Shown: positions 12,093 to 14,588 of the stretch, piece by piece
How the letters are laid out: every line of letters starts with the position of its first letter
How positions within the stretch are numbered: position 1 is the first letter of the stretch
DNA from: Oribacterium sp.
GTDB lineage: Bacteria; Bacillota_A; Clostridia; Lachnospirales; Lachnospiraceae
Direction: 5' to 3'
NCBI GenBank assembly: GCA_017940955.1
Contig: JAGAXP010000051.1
Coordinates: 1 to 14,588, forward strand
Length of the DNA: 14,588 nt
The notes under the pieces: model-generated
What the model was told of the DNA's origin: nothing
What the model saw: only the letters and a program-made list of their open reading frames with translations
Databases searched by the model: none
Program-made: the position numbers and the translations under genes

Positions 12093-12984
12093 TAAAGTGC
12101 TCATTTGCAGTTCCTTAAAAGAGGCTGTTTCATTAGTCTCAGGGAAAGACGTTTCTGTAGAGAGAAAGCAGGCAGTTCACGGCGGGGATGCCAATGATGC
12201 CTATAAGCTTTTTCTTTCTAATGGAGAAGCTCTTTTTCTGAAAGCGAACAGTATTTCAAACAAAGATTTCTTCAGAGCTGAAGCTGAGGGAGTAGCTGCC
12301 ATAAAGACAACAGGAACCATCAGGGTCCCGCATATTCATGCGTACGGCACAGATGATGGCTACTCGTTTCTATTGATGGATTTTATAGAAAGAACTTTGC
12401 CTAAGAAGGACTTCTGGGAAAAGCTTGGCACAGGTCTTGCTGCCATGCATAAGGCGGATGTATCATCTTTTGTGACAGATGGGAAATATGGCTTTAATAG
12501 TGACAATTATATCGGTGCCGGCAGGCAGAAGAACACTCCAAAAAGCTCATGGATAGAGTTTTTTTCTGAATGTAGACTACGACCACAGTTTGAGTTGGCG
12601 TCAAGATACTTTGACGGAAGTCTCATCAGGAAGACAAATTGGCTTCTTGATAACCTGGACAGATTTCTTTATGAACCTGAGAAACCTTCTCTTTTGCATG
12701 GGGATCTGTGGGCCGGTAACTTCATGTCGGATGAAAAGGGGCAGCCAATGCTGATAGATCCGGCGGTATACGTTGGATGTAATGAGGCTGACATAGCTAT
12801 GACTGAGCTGTTTGGAGGCTTTAACAGAAAGTTTTATGACGCGTACTTTAAAGCCATGGGATTTATCCCGGGCTATGATGACAGAAGGGACCTATATAAC
12901 TTATACCACCTGACAAATCATTTGAATCTCTTTGGAAGTTCGTATTTGTCGGCGGTTATAAGGACAATAGAGAGGTATTGTTAA
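12076..12984 (+). CDS. Fructosamine kinase family protein (FN3K-like)
   Basis: A 302-residue aminoglycoside-phosphotransferase-fold kinase. Family members phosphorylate ketosamines or ribulosamines on glycated amino groups so that the sugar can be released. Seen: GGDANDAYK glycine-rich start (36-44), FLKAN with the ATP lysine K56, E70 in RAEAEG, LLMDFIE hinge, KYGFNSDNYIG (137-147), catalytic loop HGDLWAGN (208-215, D210 and N215), metal-binding IDPAVYVG (227-234) and the C-terminal LNLFGSSYL segment typical of the family. Length is usual. The start at 12076 (GGGG at 12067-12070) is preferred; 12061 in the same frame has no SD. It overlaps the MIF gene by 17 nt and precedes an HNH gene by 18 nt. 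A protein-repair or Amadori-sugar role is inferred. Confidence 0.92.
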   Translation: METISDKVLICSSLKEAVSLVSGKDVSVERKQAVHGGDANDAYKLFLSNGEALFLKANSISNKDFFRAEAEGVAAIKTTGTIRVPHIHAYGTDDGYSFLLMDFIERTLPKKDFWEKLGTGLAAMHKADVSSFVTDGKYGFNSDNYIGAGRQKNTPKSSWIEFFSECRLRPQFELASRYFDGSLIRKTNWLLDNLDRFLYEPEKPSLLHGDLWAGNFMSDEKGQPMLIDPAVYVGCNEADIAMTELFGGFNRKFYDAYFKAMGFIPGYDDRRDLYNLYHLTNHLNLFGSSYLSAVIRTIERYC

Positions 12985-13002
12985 AAGAAATCCGGGGGAT
13001 TT

Positions 13003-13335
13003 ATGAGGGGCCTTAAGCAAAGGAAAACTGATATCAAACGTATTCTTCTAAATAAAACGGATGGAGTTTGTGCTCGTTGCGGAAGGCCTATTACCTTGGA
13101 GAAGACAACGATAGAACATTACGTGCCAAAATACAGAGGCGGAGCAGATGACGAAAGAAATCTACTTCCACTATGCAAGAAGTGTAATAAACAGAAAGGC
13201 TCAAAGATAGTGGATGCGAAGGAGTACTATCCGTTTCTTAAGAGCAAATACTGTTTAGATGCAGATAAATATAAACTTGGTTGGGAAAGTGTAACTGAAT
13301 GGGCAGAAATGACAGAAGGAAAAAAAGCTAAATGA
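13003..13335 (+). CDS. Small HNH endonuclease
   Basis: A 110-residue HNH nuclease. Seen: C23-x-x-C26 zinc knuckle, catalytic-region H39 in TIEHYVPKYRGG, N53 in ERNLLPLC, and C58-x-x-C61 followed by N62 and a KQKGSK tail, the standard C-x-x-C / H / N / C-x-x-C layout. The C-terminal 35 residues are extra, with aromatics (YYPFLKSKY, then KLGWESVTEW). SD GGGGG lies at 12993-12997. Small HNH proteins like this may be free-standing nucleases, anti-phage components or phage remnants; context (an operon of metabolic genes) does not settle it. Its stop overlaps the YitT start (ATGA at 13332-13335), so the genes are translationally coupled. Confidence 0.88.
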   Translation: MRGLKQRKTDIKRILLNKTDGVCARCGRPITLEKTTIEHYVPKYRGGADDERNLLPLCKKCNKQKGSKIVDAKEYYPFLKSKYCLDADKYKLGWESVTEWAEMTEGKKAK

Positions 13336-13997
13336 AGAAGACTCAAGGAATACTATCATATATCTTTATTATACTTGGAGCCATAATGGCAAGTTTTTCG
13401 GTTGCTTTGATATTGCTTCCAAATGATGCTATAGACTATGGAACTGCCGGTGTGGCCATCATTATCAGTAAGCTTACCGGGCTTCAGTTGTCACTTTGCA
13501 TGATTGCAGTTTTCCTGCCATTTTTGATCGCAGGTTACATTTTTCTTGGAAGAAGTTTCACTATAAAAGCCGCGGTTGGTTCCATCGTCTACACTTTGGG
13601 GCTTGTGTTTTTTGAGCATATTCCATTTGAGTTAAATACTGAACACTTTCTAGCGGTAGCTTTCGGTGGAGCAATACTTGGCTTCGGATTATCATTAATC
13701 CTCCGCTATGGCGGCTGTATAGACGGTTCAGAAATTCTTGCGAATACCATAGTAAAAAAGCTATCCGATAAGACAGGAAGAAACTACAGCATGACACCGG
13801 TGCTTCTGGCGTTCAATGCTCTTGTGTACCTCACGGTATTTGTTGTGATAGATGCAACAGCCGCACTTCTTAGTCTTCTTGTATATGTGGTTGCCACAAG
13901 CGTGATAGATCACTATACCGATCACTTCGAATCAATCAAGCAGGTTACTATCATAACCCAGGATCCTGATGGAATAATAAGTGATATCAAGAGGTAG
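13332..13997 (+). CDS. YitT-family membrane protein, truncated by an in-frame TAG
   Basis: A 221-residue product of the YitT family (DUF161/YitT_membrane), polytopic membrane proteins of unknown transport role. It has about five to six hydrophobic helices (9-28, 39-55, 56-73, 78-95, 106-125, 153-190) and the conserved cytoplasmic-side motif GGCIDGSEILA (127-137), matching the family GG-x-x-GG[T/S][D/E]I. Near residue 201 (SIKQVTIITQDPDGIISDI) the C-terminal DUF2179 domain begins but stops at TAG 13995-13997. Family members are usually ~280 residues and the frame continues in phase to 14165 with recognisable DUF2179 sequence. The start overlaps the HNH stop. No other gene of the window ends in TAG. 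Confidence 0.88.
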   Translation: MKKTQGILSYIFIILGAIMASFSVALILLPNDAIDYGTAGVAIIISKLTGLQLSLCMIAVFLPFLIAGYIFLGRSFTIKAAVGSIVYTLGLVFFEHIPFELNTEHFLAVAFGGAILGFGLSLILRYGGCIDGSEILANTIVKKLSDKTGRNYSMTPVLLAFNALVYLTVFVVIDATAALLSLLVYVVATSVIDHYTDHFESIKQVTIITQDPDGIISDIKR

Positions 13998-14165
13998 CTC
14001 AATAAAACCTGTACTATCATGAATTCCCGGGGAGCCATTGCCGGAGAGAACACAACATTGTTCTGTTATATAAGCTATTTTGAACTGTCGGTGATGAAAG
14101 AAATTATATCAAGTCATCCAGGAAGCTTCAGTACAGTATCGACCATCGATGAGATAATAAGATAA
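13998..14165 (+). pseudogene. Severed DUF2179 domain of the YitT gene, in phase after the TAG
   Basis: Without any shift of frame, 55 codons follow the TAG and end at TAA 14163-14165. They encode a DUF2179-like pattern: a threonine-rich strand (LNKTCTIM), a G-A-x-x-GE turn (NSRGAIAGEN), a strand with a Cys (TTLFCYIS), a helix (ELSVMKEIISSHPGSF) and a short end (STVSTIDEII). With this part the protein would be 277 residues, the usual YitT length. The terminator begins 9 nt later, also marking this as the original gene end. Either a nonsense mutation or TAG readthrough. Confidence 0.85.
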
Positions 14166-14173
14166 TATTGTTC

Positions 14174-14201
14174 AAGAACCGGTTCGCCGGTTCTTTTTTT
14201 T
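14174..14201 (+). terminator. Terminator of the MIF-YitT operon
   Basis: AAGAACCGG (14174-14182) and CCGGTTCTT (14187-14195) form a perfect 9-bp stem closed by a TTCG tetraloop and followed by a T run to 14201. Confidence 0.93.
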
Positions 14202-14350
14202 GGTCGTGAATCGAAGGTCATCCATCTTAAACCGGGTCGCTCCGACGGAAAATCTAAAGCAGAATCTCTAAGCGGCTTTGATCTACAGAGCCCTCCGGCT
14301 GAACTGTTACCACTATCTATCGCAATTATATAATCATTTTCGGAACAGTG
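14202..14350. other. Intergenic stretch with no gene I can support
   Basis: The stretch between the operon terminator and the next promoter is part of the last ~387 bases without a supported gene. A minus-strand frame (14413 to 14114) is open here but has no SD and runs through the terminator stem. The sequence has no clear hairpin or repeat. Only the promoter and riboswitch downstream are interpretable. Confidence 0.5.
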
Positions 14351-14380
14351 TTGACAAGTGCCTCTTCTGTGGTTTATATT
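14351..14380 (+). promoter_or_regulatory. Strong sigma-A promoter of the riboswitch transcript
   Basis: Perfect -35 TTGACA (14351-14356), 18 bp, TATATT (14375-14380). Transcription would begin near 14386, just ahead of the riboswitch-like sequence. Confidence 0.8.
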
Positions 14381-14384
14381 CTCT

Positions 14385-14515
14385 AACAAGTCAAAAGGGA
14401 GTAGCTTCCGCATGATTTATGTTGTGTCGCATATTTCGTCAGTACGGGCATTTGCCCCGGAATATGTTTTATTAGCGAGACTTTTACTGCAAACAGCAGT
14501 AGAAGTCTCTTTTTT
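14385..14515 (+). promoter_or_regulatory. Probable yybP-ykoY (manganese) riboswitch with terminator
   Basis: The leader holds AAAAGGGAGTAGC (14393-14405), close to the AAAGGGGAGUAGC signature of the yybP-ykoY class. Later CGTCAGTAC is followed by GGGCATTTGCCC (14437-14457), resembling the second conserved loop region of that class. AAGTC (14388-14392) could pair with GACTT (14479-14483), which is also the 5' arm of the terminator. Ligand binding would then prevent termination, the ON logic known for this Mn2+ class in Firmicutes. No gene follows within the window; known targets are Mn2+ exporters such as P-type ATPases, MntP or UPF0016 proteins. The family match is from memory. Confidence 0.6.
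14477..14515 (+). terminator. Terminator / expression platform of the riboswitch
   Basis: A 14-bp stem pairs 14477-14490 with 14496-14509 (one G-U, AAACA loop), followed by six or more T. It terminates the short leader transcript in the absence of downstream reading. Confidence 0.88.
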
Positions 14516-14588
14516 GTGCTAATGATGAGTCTATGGTGCTTTTTAGTCTATGGAACTTTTTTCATTAGAACAAAAATGACTTCAGCAA

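Noticed and set aside
14114..14413. 99-codon minus-strand open frame containing a CQHC and an AIDSGNSSAGG segment
   Set aside because: No SD site, it runs through the strong terminator stem of the YitT operon and overlaps the riboswitch promoter on the other strand; no family recognised. Probably a chance frame.
1..14588. CRISPR array, tRNA or complete insertion sequence
   Set aside because: No regularly spaced direct repeats, no cloverleaf with a GGTTCGAATCC-type arm, and no transposase frame found by reading.

Overview
The window looks like Firmicutes DNA, most likely a Clostridia/Lachnospiraceae (Butyrivibrio-like) genome. The basis is moderate-to-low GC, strong GGAGG-type Shine-Dalgarno (SD) sites, short operons with ATGA overlaps, and the families present: MobV relaxase, AAA_14/DUF4143 ATPase, Uma2, MIF, fructosamine kinase and YitT. 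The taxon is inferred from family knowledge, not from a marker gene.

The left part (1 to about 9.0 kb) reads as accessory DNA from a mobilizable element. It begins with a folded RNA-like structure at the window edge. Next come three small co-oriented genes ending in a terminator, a MobV/Pre-type relaxase with its own terminator, a secreted C-terminally anchored protein, a small unknown gene, a zinc-ribbon protein and a 586-residue lipoprotein. A UvrD/PcrA-type SF1 helicase converges on the lipoprotein gene. A divergent promoter region then leads to two overlapping unknown genes. Five promoter regions here share the core CATAATT (three share CCCATAATTA), which ties the genes from the relaxase to position 7888 into one apparent transcriptional set.

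The middle part (about 9.0-11.5 kb) is a boundary zone. A four-helix membrane protein gene lies between two imperfect copies of the 3' end of the preceding gene. It is followed by a Uma2-family nuclease whose N-terminal part seems split off by a frameshift. An AAA ATPase/DUF4143 gene comes next, with a promoter studded with three TTTTGAAAG sites.

The right part (about 11.5-14.6 kb) looks chromosomal. A perfect palindromic operator and a TATAAT box precede an operon of MIF-family tautomerase, fructosamine kinase, HNH endonuclease and YitT membrane protein. The YitT frame is interrupted by a TAG that cuts off its DUF2179 domain; the frame then continues to a TAA just before a strong terminator. 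The window ends with a consensus-like promoter and a probable yybP-ykoY (manganese) riboswitch with a terminator. The gene it controls, probably a metal exporter, lies beyond the right edge.

No tRNA, rRNA, CRISPR array or complete insertion sequence was seen.
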